From an uncultured Pelagibacteraceae bacterium (GTDB taxonomy: Bacteria; Pseudomonadota; Alphaproteobacteria; Pelagibacterales; Pelagibacteraceae), in assembly GCA_902626725.1 (NCBI GenBank), contig CACOGI010000001.1, positions 140,001-204,000 of the forward strand: DNA of 64,000 nucleotides. The letters are read 5' to 3'. Below are positions 52,135 through 61,417 of this stretch, one piece after another. How positions within the stretch are numbered: position 1 is the stretch's first letter; every line of letters starts with the position of its first letter. A model generated the notes under the pieces. The model did no database searches. It was not told the origin of the DNA and saw only the letters and a program-made list of their open reading frames with translations. The position numbers and the translations under genes were made by a program.

Positions 52135-54074
52135 AATTTTTCTTTAATCTTTTCAATTATGTTTTCCGAATTTAAATTAAAGTAGTCATAAATTTTCTTG
52201 TAAGGAGCACTTTTGCCAAAATCGTCAATTCCAAAATTTAATCCATTTTTACCTGTATATTTTTTCCAAAAATTTGTTTCTGACGCTTCTATCGATACGA
52301 CGAGTCTAGTTTCACTTAAAATTTTGTTCTTATAATCTTCACTTTGCTGATCAAATAATTCATGACAGGGCATTGATATTATTTTTGAATAAATACCATC
52401 TGTGGCTAATTTATGTCCTACATCACTTGCTAAACTAGTTTCGGATCCAGTTGCTATGATTGTAACACTTATATTATCACCTGTTCTTAAAATTTCATAA
52501 GCACCTAAGGAGGTTTCATTTTTGGAAGTATCTTTTAATCTAACAGGATCAATTCCTTGTCTAGTTAAAGCTATTACACTTGGTGTACTTTTACTTTCAA
52601 GAGCTAATTGCCAACATTCAAAAGTTTCAATTGTATCCGAAGGTCTAAAAACATTTAAATTTGGAATTGATCTTAAACTCGCTAATTGTTCAATAGGTTG
52701 ATGAGTTGGGCCATCTTCACCTAAGCCAATAGAGTCATGTGTAAAAACATATATTACTCTTTGCTTCATCATTGCTGCTAGTCGGATAGAGGGTTTACAA
52801 TAGTCACTAAATATTAAAAAAGTTCCACCATATGGAATTAAATTACTGTGTAAGGCAATTCCATTCATTATTCCGCACATTGCATGTTCTCGAACTCCAT
52901 AATGAATGTAGTTTCCTGAAAAATTACCTGGTTTAATTATTTTATGATATTTGGTTTTTGTATTATTTGATCCAGCTAAGTCGGCTGAACCACCAATCAT
53001 ATTAGGTAATTTAGCCACAATATCTAAAAATATTTCAGATGATTTTCTTGTAGCCAGTGGTTTTAAATCTTTTAAATAATCATTTTTTGCTTTTTCAATT
53101 GAACTTTTTAATGAGTTTAAATTTTTAAAATTAGAAAAAATTTTTTTGTATTTAAACTCATGTTTTTTTGCCTTTTTTCTTGCTACATCTCCAATTTTTC
53201 TCCATTCTTTTAATAATTCATCTGGTATCTTAAAGGGTTCATGATTCCATTTTAGTCTTTTTCTAACGAGCTTAATTTCATCTTCTCCTAAAGGACTACC
53301 ATGCGACGAAGCTTTACCACCTTTGTTCGGAGATCCGTAGCCAATTGTTGTTTTACAAGAAATTGCAACAGGCCTCTTAGACGATTGCGCTTTTTTTAGT
53401 GTTTTCTTTATTTCTTTATAATCGTGACCATTAATTTTTAGATAATTCCAACCATAGCTTTTAAACCTTTTTTCATGATTGTCTGAAACAGCCAAACTAG
53501 TTGGTCCATCAATTGATATGGAGTTGTTATCAAAAAGGAGAATAAGATTTTTTAATTTTAAATGTCCAGCTAAACTTAATGCTTCGTGACTTATTCCCTC
53601 CATTAAACATCCATCACCTGCTAGAACATAAGTTTTGTGATTGATAATTTTTTTTCCTAATCTTTTTTTTAAAATTTCTTCTGAAATTGCAAAACCAACC
53701 GCATTAGATATACCTTGACCCAATGGTCCAGTGGTAGTTTCAATTCCTGTACTTGGATGATATTCTGGATGCCCAGCACAAATAGAATTTAATTGTCTAA
53801 AGTTTTGAATATCATTTAAAGATATACATTTATAACCGGTTAGATGAAGAAGACTGTAAAGCAACATGGATCCATGACCCGCTGAAAGAACAAAACGATC
53901 TCTATTAATCCAATCTGGATTTTTTGGATTAAAATTTAAAAAATCTTTAAAGAGAACTGTAGCTACATCAGCCATACCCATTGGCATTCCAGGATGTCCA
54001 GAATTAGCTTTTTGAACAGCATCGATGGACAAAAATCTAATACAATTAGCTAAATCTCTATATAGTTTGTTCAA
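52131..54074 (-). CDS. tkt: Transketolase
   Basis: 647 residues, TTG start at 54074 with no better upstream candidate. [80 protein letters not shown] (ThDP motif) and the pyrimidine-domain [17 protein letters not shown] are textbook. It exchanges two-carbon units between pentose and hexose phosphates. First gene of the minus-strand tkt-gap-pgk-fba operon, divergent from the DUF4164 gene across 55 bases. Confidence 0.97.
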   Translation of the reverse strand: MNKLYRDLANCIRFLSIDAVQKANSGHPGMPMGMADVATVLFKDFLNFNPKNPDWINRDRFVLSAGHGSMLLYSLLHLTGYKCISLNDIQNFRQLNSICAGHPEYHPSTGIETTTGPLGQGISNAVGFAISEEILKKRLGKKIINHKTYVLAGDGCLMEGISHEALSLAGHLKLKNLILLFDNNSISIDGPTSLAVSDNHEKRFKSYGWNYLKINGHDYKEIKKTLKKAQSSKRPVAISCKTTIGYGSPNKGGKASSHGSPLGEDEIKLVRKRLKWNHEPFKIPDELLKEWRKIGDVARKKAKKHEFKYKKIFSNFKNLNSLKSSIEKAKNDYLKDLKPLATRKSSEIFLDIVAKLPNMIGGSADLAGSNNTKTKYHKIIKPGNFSGNYIHYGVREHAMCGIMNGIALHSNLIPYGGTFLIFSDYCKPSIRLAAMMKQRVIYVFTHDSIGLGEDGPTHQPIEQLASLRSIPNLNVFRPSDTIETFECWQLALESKSTPSVIALTRQGIDPVRLKDTSKNETSLGAYEILRTGDNISVTIIATGSETSLASDVGHKLATDGIYSKIISMPCHELFDQQSEDYKNKILSETRLVVSIEASETNFWKKYTGKNGLNFGIDDFGKSAPYKKIYDYFNLNSENIIEKIKEKL

Positions 54075-54129
54075 AAAATTATCCTGTCTAGACTAAGAAG
54101 ATTCTATTTAATAATATAATAATATATAT

Positions 54130-54453
54130 ATGAATTCTGTGATCGAAAAAGAAAAAAAATTAAATTTAGCGTTAACAAAATTAAAAAACTTAAATCTTAG
54201 AAATCCAGATATTAAAAAAAACATAGAAAACTTAAACTCTCAAAAAAATCAATTAGAAATTGAAAAACAAGAATTAGAGGAAAAATATAAAACTTTAACA
54301 GAAGAATATAATAATTTAAGTGAGAAATTAGACCAATTCCAAAGTCAGGAGAAAATTGAGGAAAAAAAACAATTAGAATTTTCTGAAAAAATTGATGAAT
54401 TAAATCAAGAAACAGATACTTTATTAGATGAGTTAGATAAATGGCAAACGTAA
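54130..54453 (+). CDS. DUF4164-like coiled-coil protein
   Basis: 107 residues, almost wholly predicted coiled coil (heptad-rich E/K/L/N, e.g. LEIEKQELEEKYKTLTEEYNNLSEKL). The family is a small alphaproteobacterial group usually found directly upstream of zapA, which is the case here (13-base overlap). It is probably cytoplasmic and linked to cell division, but no function is established. Confidence 0.75.
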   Translation: MNSVIEKEKKLNLALTKLKNLNLRNPDIKKNIENLNSQKNQLEIEKQELEEKYKTLTEEYNNLSEKLDQFQSQEKIEEKKQLEFSEKIDELNQETDTLLDELDKWQT

Positions 54454-54884
54454 GTATTAAGTTTAATGGTAAAGAATTTTTATTATCCTGTGAAGATGGG
54501 CAAGAGGAACATTTGGAAGAGTTATTAATACAAATAAATCAAAAATTTAATAGTTTAAAAAATGATCTTGGAAATCTTGGAGAAAATAAGCTTTTGTTGA
54601 TTACTGCAGTAAAAGTAATGGATGAATATTTTGAAACAAAAAAAAAAGTTGATCAAAAAAAAGAAGAATTAAAAAATCTTTCTAATAAATTTAAAGAATT
54701 AAGATCATTGATATATGAATATCGTGATAAAAAAGAGAGTGAGATAAATGAATTAAATGAAAATCACAATAAATTAAAAGATGAAATTGAGGTTAATCAA
54801 AGAAATTATGAAAAACTAATTGGTGAAGCAGCTGATGAAATTTCGAATTTTGTCAAAAAAGCAAATTTAGAAAATCTATCTTAA
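54441..54884 (+). CDS. zapA: Cell division protein ZapA-like
   Basis: 147 residues. MANVSIKFNGKEFLLSCEDGQEEHLEELLIQINQKFNSLKNDLGNLGENKLLLITAVKVMDEYFETKKK matches the ZapA N-terminal domain, followed by a coiled-coil tail that is longer than in E. coli ZapA. It would crosslink FtsZ filaments at the division ring. It overlaps the DUF4164 gene by 13 bases, and the 5-formyl-THF cyclo-ligase gene starts nine bases later. Confidence 0.88.
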   Translation: MANVSIKFNGKEFLLSCEDGQEEHLEELLIQINQKFNSLKNDLGNLGENKLLLITAVKVMDEYFETKKKVDQKKEELKNLSNKFKELRSLIYEYRDKKESEINELNENHNKLKDEIEVNQRNYEKLIGEAADEISNFVKKANLENLS

Positions 54885-54893
54885 TAAATTCCA

Positions 54894-55424
54894 GTGAATA
54901 AATCCCAAATTAGAAAAAAAATACTAAAAGCTAGAAAACAAAATAATTTAAAAAACTTAAATATAAGTTTTGAAAAGATTTCTAAAATCCTAAAAAAAAC
55001 AAAAACTATTGGAAAAACGATTGGTGGGTATTATCCGTACAATTATGAGATAGACACAATTGAAATCTTGAAGATATTTGAGAAAAAGAAATATAATATT
55101 TCACTTCCTAAAATAAAAAAGAACTCTCAAATGAACTTTTTTTACTGGTCAACGAAAGATCCTCTTATAATTAATGATTATGGAATACCTGAGCCAATTT
55201 CAAAAAAAGTTGTCTATCCAAATATTTTATTAGTACCACTTGTTGCCTTTGACAAACATCTAAATAGAATTGGTTATGGTGGAGGTTTTTACGACAGATA
55301 TATTAATAAAATAAAAAAAAATAAAAAGATATTAACAATTGGTTTAGCTTTCTCTTTTCAAAAAGTAAAAAAAGTACCAATAAATAGTAATGATATTAAG
55401 TTAGATTTTATTATAACCAATTAA
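54894..55424 (+). CDS. 5-formyltetrahydrofolate cyclo-ligase
   Basis: 176 residues, GTG start. KSQIRKKILKARKQ is the N-terminal lysine-rich ATP contact, and ILLVPLVAFDKHLNRIGYGGGFYDRYI the catalytic/folate motif (GYGGGFYD). Converts 5-formyl-THF to 5,10-methenyl-THF. In many proteobacteria 6S RNA lies between zapA and this gene; here the gap is only nine bases, so it cannot. Confidence 0.92.
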   Translation: MNKSQIRKKILKARKQNNLKNLNISFEKISKILKKTKTIGKTIGGYYPYNYEIDTIEILKIFEKKKYNISLPKIKKNSQMNFFYWSTKDPLIINDYGIPEPISKKVVYPNILLVPLVAFDKHLNRIGYGGGFYDRYINKIKKNKKILTIGLAFSFQKVKKVPINSNDIKLDFIITN

Positions 55425-55432
55425 AAAATTAA

Positions 55433-56236
55433 ATGAAAATATTATTTTTAGGAGATGTTGTTGGAAGTGCAGGATGCTCAAAAATAACTAATAATCTTTT
55501 GGATCAAATAAAGATCAATAAAATTGATTTTGTGATTGTAAATGCTGAAAATGCAGCTGAAAGCGGAGTGGGTCTTACAAAGAAAATCTGTGAAGACTTT
55601 TTTAGATGTGGAGTTAATGTAATTACAACTGGTAATCACGTATGGGATCAAAAAGACATAATGAAATTTATAGATAAAGAAAACCGATTATTGCGCCCAA
55701 AAAATTTATTTGAACCCTCGCCTGGAAAAGGTTTTGGTATATTTACAACATCATCGAATATAAAGATAGGCGTTCTAAATCTTATGGGAAATGTTTTTAT
55801 GAAAAAATGTGATGATGTTTTCAAAGCTTCTGAAGAATTTGTGAATGAATTTAAATTAAAAAAGGATTATGATTTTTTAATTGTGGATTTTCATGGAGAA
55901 ATAACAAGTGAAAAAAATGCAATTGGACATTTCTTTGATGGTAAAGCTACACTAGTGGTTGGCACACATACACATATTCCTACAAATGATGCTAGAGTTT
56001 TAAAAAGTGGTACAGCTTATCAAACAGATGCTGGAATGTGTGGTGATTATGATTCAGTAATTGGTATGAATAAAGATAATTCATTAAACAGATTTATGAA
56101 AAAAGACTCAGTTAAACATTTTCCCGCCAAAGGTGAAGCTACTTTAAGCGGTGTTATTGTTGATTGTAATATAGAAACCGGTTTAGCAACATCTATTAAG
56201 AGTTACATTTATGGAGGCCAATTAAAAAGCATTTAA
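55433..56236 (+). CDS. YmdB-family metallophosphoesterase (TIGR00282)
   Basis: 267 residues. MKILFLGDVVGSAGCSKI, DFVIVNAENAAESGVGLTKKI, ITTGNHVWDQKDI, LIVDFHGEITSEK and LVVGTHTHIPTNDARVLKSGTAYQTDAGMCGDYDSVIGM supply every metal ligand of the family. Members are 2',3'-cyclic nucleotide phosphodiesterases, implicated in RNA-linked signalling in Bacillus. Eight bases after the cyclo-ligase gene and three before yebC, in one run. Confidence 0.93.
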   Translation: MKILFLGDVVGSAGCSKITNNLLDQIKINKIDFVIVNAENAAESGVGLTKKICEDFFRCGVNVITTGNHVWDQKDIMKFIDKENRLLRPKNLFEPSPGKGFGIFTTSSNIKIGVLNLMGNVFMKKCDDVFKASEEFVNEFKLKKDYDFLIVDFHGEITSEKNAIGHFFDGKATLVVGTHTHIPTNDARVLKSGTAYQTDAGMCGDYDSVIGMNKDNSLNRFMKKDSVKHFPAKGEATLSGVIVDCNIETGLATSIKSYIYGGQLKSI

Positions 56237-56239
56237 TCT

Positions 56240-56962
56240 ATGGCAGGACATTCACACTGGGCTGGTATAAAACATAAAAAAGGTAAAGCTGATAAGCAAA
56301 GGTCTAAGATTTTTTCAAAGCTTTCTAAAGAAATAACTGTTGCAGCAAAACTTGGAGATAAAGATCCAGGAATGAATCCACGGTTAAGATCTGCAATTCA
56401 AGCAGCACGTTCAGCAAATATGCCGAAAGATAATATAGAGAGAGCTATTGATAAATCATCTATCAACACTGAGTCGAATTTTGAAAATTTAAGATATGAG
56501 GGTTTTGGACCTGAAAGAGTGGCAGTTATAGTCGAAACATTAACTGATAATAAAAATAGGACTGCTTCAAATATCAGGACAATTTTTCAAAAAGCCGGAG
56601 GTAGTCTTGGAACACAAGGCTCTGCCTCACATAATTTTAATCAACTTGGAATAATCAAAATTGACAAAAAAGAGATTTCCGATGAACGAATTTTTGAACT
56701 TGCAATTGAGGCAGGTGCAGATGAATGTAAAACAAACGATGATTTTCATGAAATTCAATGTGCTGTTTCTGAAATCTATAATGTTAAAAAAGAATTAGAA
56801 AAGGAAATAAGTAATTTTATATCAACGGAAATTGAGTGGATCTCGCTTAATAGCATTGAAATTTCAAAAGAAAAAAGCGAGGATTTGATTAATTTTTTTT
56901 ACACATTAGAAGAGAATGACGATGTACAAAATATTTTTTCAAATGCCAAATTTATAAAATAA
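56240..56962 (+). CDS. yebC: YebC/PmpR-family protein
   Basis: 240 residues. MAGHSHWAGIKHKKGKADKQRSKIFSKLSKEI is the universal YebC start, with KDNIERAIDK, RYEGFGPERVAVIVETLTDNKNRTASNIRTIFQKAGGSLGTQGSASHNF diagnostic. Long described as a transcriptional regulator; recent work connects the family to relief of ribosome stalling at prolines. It is three bases upstream of the ruvC-like gene, the usual neighbour. Confidence 0.96.
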   Translation: MAGHSHWAGIKHKKGKADKQRSKIFSKLSKEITVAAKLGDKDPGMNPRLRSAIQAARSANMPKDNIERAIDKSSINTESNFENLRYEGFGPERVAVIVETLTDNKNRTASNIRTIFQKAGGSLGTQGSASHNFNQLGIIKIDKKEISDERIFELAIEAGADECKTNDDFHEIQCAVSEIYNVKKELEKEISNFISTEIEWISLNSIEISKEKSEDLINFFYTLEENDDVQNIFSNAKFIK

Positions 56963-56965
56963 ACT

Positions 56966-57460
56966 ATGTTAATTATTGGAATAGACCCTGGTATATCTGG
57001 ATCAATTTGTTTCTTGAAAGATGGGAAAATCATCGATGTTATTGAAATGCCCACAATGGCAGAAGGAAAAAAAAATAAAAGACAAGTCAATGGTTCTCAA
57101 ATTTATAATGAATTTTTAAAAAAATTGAATGAATTTAAAAATCAAGAGATCAGAGTAATAATCGAACAAGTTTCTGCAATGCCTGGTCAAGGCGTTACAA
57201 GTATGTTTAATTTTGGCCAGTCTTTTGGGATATTAAAAGGAATTTGCTCAGCCATGCGATTACCTATGTATTTTGTTAGACCAACTAAGTGGAAAAAATA
57301 TTTTAATTTGATAAATTCTGAAAAAGACGCAAGTAGAACAAAAGCAATAGAAATATTTCCTTATTTTTCGTCACAATTAGCAAAAAAAAAAGATTCTAAT
57401 AAGGCTGACGCTATTTTGATTGCAAGTTTTTATTATGAAACTTACAAAAATGAGGATTGA
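56966..57460 (+). CDS. ruvC: RuvC-like Holliday junction resolvase (phage-like subtype)
   Basis: 164 residues. The acidic catalytic set appears as Asp7 (IIGIDPGISGS), Glu67 (VIIEQVSAMPGQGVTSMFNFG), Asp143 and Asp148 (KKDSNKADAILIAS). The MPTMAEGKKNKRQVNGSQI and VRPTKWKKYFNL segments are typical of RuvC relatives in alphaproteobacteria and phages rather than of E. coli RuvC, whose last two Asp are three apart. It would cut four-way junctions. The order yebC-ruvC is standard, but ruvA and ruvB do not follow; tolQ is next. Confidence 0.78.
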   Translation: MLIIGIDPGISGSICFLKDGKIIDVIEMPTMAEGKKNKRQVNGSQIYNEFLKKLNEFKNQEIRVIIEQVSAMPGQGVTSMFNFGQSFGILKGICSAMRLPMYFVRPTKWKKYFNLINSEKDASRTKAIEIFPYFSSQLAKKKDSNKADAILIASFYYETYKNED

Positions 57461-57512
57461 TGGATAAAAAATTAAGACAAAATCATGACACATTTAAGTG
57501 TGAGAAGGTGCT

Positions 57513-58187
57513 ATGGAAGCAGATATATCAACTCAGGCAGTAGGACTAGCCTCAAGCGCCGATTTTTCTTTAATGAATTTATTTATTCGTGCTGATATAA
57601 TTGTAAAATCAGTAATCATATTATTAATAGTTTGCTCAATTTATTCTTGGGCGGTCATTATAGAAAAATTTAGATTATTTAAAAAAATAAATGAATCTTC
57701 TGATGAATTTGAAAAAAAGTTTTGGAATTCTAAATCTGCTGAATCTATGTATAACAATCTTCCAGCAAGCACTGAGGATCCGATGGCGTTAGTATTTAAA
57801 GAAGCTATGCAAAGTTTATTAAAAAGAAAATCAAAATCAGATTTAAATGCAAGAATGACCACAATGTTAGAAACTGGAATTGAAAGACAAATGTCAAAAA
57901 TTAGTAAGGGTTTTACTTTTTTGGCAACTGTCGGTTCTACCGCTCCATTTATTGGTTTGTTTGGAACAGTTTGGGGTATAATGAATTCTTTCCAGTCAAT
58001 TGCAATTTCAAGAAATACTAGTTTAGCAATAGTTGCACCTGGTATTGCAGAGGCACTTTTTGCAACTGCATTAGGATTGTTAGCAGCCATACCAGCTGTA
58101 ATTGCTTATAACAAATTTAATAACGATTCAATTAAGTATTCTCAAAAATTAGAAAATTTTTCAAAAAGATTTTTAACAATTATTTAA
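57513..58187 (+). CDS. tolQ: Tol-Pal system protein TolQ
   Basis: 224 residues, three helices: ADIIVKSVIILLIVCSIYSWAVIIEKF, then FLATVGSTAPFIGLFGTVWGIMNSFQSIA and TSLAIVAPGIAEALFATALGLLAAIPAVIAYN, which are the MotA/TolQ/ExbB signature. It forms the proton-driven motor with TolR that energises TolA for outer-membrane constriction. First gene of tolQRAB-pal-cpoB, 52 bases after ruvC and one base before tolR. Confidence 0.95.
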   Translation: MEADISTQAVGLASSADFSLMNLFIRADIIVKSVIILLIVCSIYSWAVIIEKFRLFKKINESSDEFEKKFWNSKSAESMYNNLPASTEDPMALVFKEAMQSLLKRKSKSDLNARMTTMLETGIERQMSKISKGFTFLATVGSTAPFIGLFGTVWGIMNSFQSIAISRNTSLAIVAPGIAEALFATALGLLAAIPAVIAYNKFNNDSIKYSQKLENFSKRFLTII

Positions 58188-58188
58188 G

Positions 58189-58605
58189 ATGGCTTTTAAA
58201 TTAAATCGTTCATCAAAAGAACCAATGAGCGAAATAAATGTGACTCCATTTGTTGATGTGATGTTGGTTCTTCTGATTATATTCATGGTTACTGCTCCTT
58301 TACTTACTGTAGGTGTACAAGTTGATTTGCCCGAAAGTTCAGCTGATTCTCTTCCTGAGGAAACAGAGCCTCTTACTTTATCAATTAATTCAAAAGGAGA
58401 AATTTTTATTCAAGAGTCCAAGGTAGAATATGAAAAAATTATAGCAAAAGTTTTAGCTGTTTCAAAGAATAGAACAGATACAAGGATTTATGTGAGAGGA
58501 GATAAGACAATTAATTATGGTAGAGTACTAGAGATTATGGGTCTTTTATCAGGCTCTGGTTTTACAAAAGTAGCATTGATATCAGAGCCTTACAAAGAAA
58601 GGTAA
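58189..58605 (+). CDS. tolR: Tol-Pal system protein TolR
   Basis: 138 residues. MSEINVTPFVDVMLVLLIIFMVTAPLLTVGVQVDLPES has the single helix with the proton-carrying Asp (FVDVMLVLL). The periplasmic domain ends in YGRVLEIMGLLSGSGFTKVALISEP. Works with TolQ as the motor. One base after tolQ and seven bases before tolA. Confidence 0.95.
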   Translation: MAFKLNRSSKEPMSEINVTPFVDVMLVLLIIFMVTAPLLTVGVQVDLPESSADSLPEETEPLTLSINSKGEIFIQESKVEYEKIIAKVLAVSKNRTDTRIYVRGDKTINYGRVLEIMGLLSGSGFTKVALISEPYKER

Positions 58606-58612
58606 ATTTACG

Positions 58613-59422
58613 ATGAGTAGAAGTATTATAATCTCTTCTATATTACACGCACTATTGATAATGATTACAGCAATGAGTTTGCCTTTTTTAGCAAAAAAAC
58701 CAATTGATCTTCCACCAATAGTTTCGATTGAATTAATTCAAATAACTGACAAAACAAATATTCCATTTGCGCCAAAAGCAAAAAAAACAATTGAGAAAAT
58801 AAAAGAAAAAGAAAAAAAACTAGTTTCAGAGCAAGCACCACCAAAAAAAATAAAAAAAATTAAGCCAGACTCAGTTCCGATGCCTGATGATGAGGTTAAA
58901 AAATTAGAAAAACCAAAAGAAGATAAACAGAATCCAGAAAAAATTGATGAGGAAATTAAGCAAGTGTCTGAATTTGAAAAAGATGAATTATTTGATCCAA
59001 ATAATATAGCTGCATTAATTGACAAATCTAAAGAGGAAGTTGCAGAAACAACTAAAAAAACAAATAAAGTGACTCAGGACCAAGAGAGAAGTGTTGAGAA
59101 TGTTGGATTGTCTTTAAGTGAGGAAGATGCCTTAAAAGCACAAATTTTTGGTTGTTGGAGTATTCCATTGGGATTACCATACAATGAGAATTTATTAGTA
59201 AGGATCAAACTAAAGTTAAAACCAGATGGAAGCATAATTAGTTCCGAAATTTTAGATCATGCAAGGATGAATAAACCGGGACAGGGTTTTTATAAAGTTT
59301 TGGCAGAAAGTGCGTTAAGAGCGATAAAACTCTGCCAACCTTTAAGAGTTCCGTCTACCGGATATGAGAGATGGAAAGATTTACAATTAAATTTTGATGC
59401 AAGAGAGATGCTAGAAGGATAA
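58613..59422 (+). CDS. tolA: TolA-like periplasmic-spanning protein
   Basis: 269 residues. An N-terminal helix SIIISSILHALLIMITAMSLPFLA anchors it to the inner membrane, residues about 55-165 are a charged Lys/Glu/Pro-rich stalk, and the C-terminal domain FGCWSIPLGLPYNENLLVRIKLKLKPDGSI...FYKVLAESALRAIKLCQPLRVP is the TolA/TonB-like globular domain with its two Cys. It links the TolQR motor to TolB and Pal. Shorter than E. coli TolA because the stalk is reduced. Confidence 0.88.
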   Translation: MSRSIIISSILHALLIMITAMSLPFLAKKPIDLPPIVSIELIQITDKTNIPFAPKAKKTIEKIKEKEKKLVSEQAPPKKIKKIKPDSVPMPDDEVKKLEKPKEDKQNPEKIDEEIKQVSEFEKDELFDPNNIAALIDKSKEEVAETTKKTNKVTQDQERSVENVGLSLSEEDALKAQIFGCWSIPLGLPYNENLLVRIKLKLKPDGSIISSEILDHARMNKPGQGFYKVLAESALRAIKLCQPLRVPSTGYERWKDLQLNFDAREMLEG

Positions 59423-59430
59423 TATAAATT

Positions 59431-60771
59431 ATGATAAAAAAAATATTTTTAATCCTAATAATTTTTTTCCCATTCAATTCTTATGGATTAATTAAAGTTG
59501 ATATCACAAGAGGTAATTTAAACCCTCTTCCTTTAGCAGTCTCACCTTTAGCAATTGATGATAATTCTAAAAAAGAATTTGAAAAAATTTTGGATAAGAA
59601 AAATATTGGATCAGAAATATCAACAATTGTGGAAAAAAATTTAAAAACTTCTGGTTTATTTAATCCTTTAAATAAAGAAGCTTTTTTACAGAAACCTGAC
59701 ATAGCAAATTTAAAACCTAGATTTGAGGATTGGCAACTAATTAAAGCTCAGGCATTAATTACCGGTAAAGTAAGTTATGTAGATGAAAAATTAAGAGTTG
59801 AATTTAGGTTGTGGGATATTTTGGCTGGTAGAGAAATGATGGCGTTAGCATTTACAACCGTACCAACAAATTGGCGAAGAGTTGGACACATAATTTCTGA
59901 CAAAGTTTATGAAAGATTGACAGGTGAAAAAGGTTATTTTGATACAAGAATAATTTATGTAGCTGAGGAAGGTCCAAAAACACAAAGAGTTAAAAAATTA
60001 GCAATAATGGATCAAGATGGATTTAATAACAAATTTTTGACTCTTGGTAATGAATTAGTTTTAACTCCAAGATTTAATAGAACAAGTCAGATGGTTACAT
60101 ATTTATCTTATTTTAGAAATCTTCCTCGAGTTTATTTGCTTGATATAGAAACGGGAACTCAAGAGGTTGTTGGAGATTTTCCAGGAATGACATTTGCACC
60201 AAGATTTTCTCCTGATGGAAAAAAAATTATAATGAGTTTTGCTAAAGATGGAAACTCAGATATTTATACAATGGATTTAGAAAGTAGAGTCGTTGATCGA
60301 ATCACAAACCATCCTTCAATAGATACTTCACCCTCTTACTCTCCTGATGGAAAGTATATCTCCTTTAATTCTGACAGAAGTGGTTATCAACAAATATATG
60401 TGATGGATAGTAATGGAAAAAATGTGAAAAGAATTTCTTTTGGAAACGGACTTTATGGCACTCCTGTATGGTCTCCAAGAGGAGATTTAATCGCTTTTAC
60501 AAAATTACATAAAGGTAAATTTTATATTGGTGTAATGAGAACTGATGGATCAGGTGAAAGACTATTAACAGAAAATTTTTATCAGGAGGCACCATCGTGG
60601 TCACCAAATGGAAGAGTTTTAATTTTTTATAGAGAAACAAAAACTGATGATAAGGGAGAGGGATTTTCTGCAAAATTATGGTCAATTGACCTTACGGGCT
60701 ATAATGAGCGTCAAGTAAAGACTCCAACAGATGCCTCAGACCCATCTTGGTCATCTTTATTAAGTAATTAG
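59431..60771 (+). CDS. tolB: Tol-Pal system beta-propeller protein TolB
   Basis: 446 residues. A signal peptide (MIKKIFLILIIFFPFNSYG) precedes the TolB N-domain (IKVDITRGNLNPLPLAV), followed by the propeller whose repeats read FSPDGKKI, YSPDGKYI, WSPRGDLI and WSPNGRVL. Periplasmic; it shuttles between TolA and Pal. Follows tolA by eight bases, and pal follows after about 80 bases. Confidence 0.96.
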   Translation: MIKKIFLILIIFFPFNSYGLIKVDITRGNLNPLPLAVSPLAIDDNSKKEFEKILDKKNIGSEISTIVEKNLKTSGLFNPLNKEAFLQKPDIANLKPRFEDWQLIKAQALITGKVSYVDEKLRVEFRLWDILAGREMMALAFTTVPTNWRRVGHIISDKVYERLTGEKGYFDTRIIYVAEEGPKTQRVKKLAIMDQDGFNNKFLTLGNELVLTPRFNRTSQMVTYLSYFRNLPRVYLLDIETGTQEVVGDFPGMTFAPRFSPDGKKIIMSFAKDGNSDIYTMDLESRVVDRITNHPSIDTSPSYSPDGKYISFNSDRSGYQQIYVMDSNGKNVKRISFGNGLYGTPVWSPRGDLIAFTKLHKGKFYIGVMRTDGSGERLLTENFYQEAPSWSPNGRVLIFYRETKTDDKGEGFSAKLWSIDLTGYNERQVKTPTDASDPSWSSLLSN

Positions 60772-60852
60772 ATAAATTATCTTGATTTTTAGACTTGAAA
60801 CCTCTATTGAATTGTGGAAGATTAAAGCTAAGCAAATTGATCAAGGAGTTTT

Positions 60853-61332
60853 ATGAATTTTAACAAAGTTTTAAAAAATGCAATTTTAGTTTTCGTTGCA
60901 TGTTTAGCACTTTCTGCTTGTGCAACTAAAAAAGCAGGAACAGGTCAAATGCAGGGTGATGTTTATACCGGCACAGACTCTGTTGAATATTTAGCATCAG
61001 GTGTGCCTGATAGAGTTTTTTTCGCAACAAATGAGTCAGTCTTAACTACTGCATCTAGAGAAACATTAAGAAAACAAGCAGCATGGTTAAGAAAAAATTC
61101 TAAAGTTACAATAGTTTTAGAAGGTCATGCGGATGAGAGAGGTACCAGGGAATATAACTTAGCTTTAGGCGAAAGAAGAGCTAACGCAGCAAAAGATTAT
61201 TTAATGACCTATGGTATTTCATCAGATAGGATTTCTGTTTTAAGTTATGGAAAAGAAAGACCTGTAGACTCAGCATCTAATCCATTATCATGGTCTAAAA
61301 ATAGAAGATCAGTAACAGTAAAAGCTAATTAA
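60853..61332 (+). CDS. pal: Peptidoglycan-associated lipoprotein Pal
   Basis: 159 residues. The signal peptide ends in a lipobox (LALSAC), and the OmpA-like domain has DRVFFATNESVLT, VTIVLEGHADERGTREYNLALGERRANAAKDYL with the peptidoglycan-binding Asp and Arg. Outer-membrane lipoprotein holding the cell wall. A clear Shine-Dalgarno (AAGGAG) lies four bases before the ATG, which fits an abundant protein. A terminator follows directly. Confidence 0.96.
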   Translation: MNFNKVLKNAILVFVACLALSACATKKAGTGQMQGDVYTGTDSVEYLASGVPDRVFFATNESVLTTASRETLRKQAAWLRKNSKVTIVLEGHADERGTREYNLALGERRANAAKDYLMTYGISSDRISVLSYGKERPVDSASNPLSWSKNRRSVTVKAN

Positions 61333-61349
61333 TAAATTTTCAATTATTT

Positions 61350-61389
61350 AAAGACCCCAAAGAACTTTGTTCTATGGGGTCTTTTTTTT
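61350..61389 (+). terminator. Rho-independent terminator after pal
   Basis: AAAGACCCCA and TGGGGTCTTT form a ten-pair GC-rich stem around a loop of about 16-18 bases, followed by a run of T (TTTTTTTT). It is the only textbook intrinsic terminator I found in the window. It separates abundant pal transcription from cpoB, and it shows that the track start of cpoB at 61367, inside the hairpin, is wrong. Confidence 0.88.
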
Positions 61390-61417
61390 GCCATCATTAT
61401 CTATACTACTAAACAAA

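Noticed and set aside
54884-54894. 6S RNA between zapA and 5-formyl-THF cyclo-ligase
   Set aside because: The gap is nine bases, too short for any RNA gene.
61367-61417. Upstream start of cpoB
   Set aside because: It lies inside the pal terminator hairpin and T tract. The signal peptide begins at the ATG at 61418.
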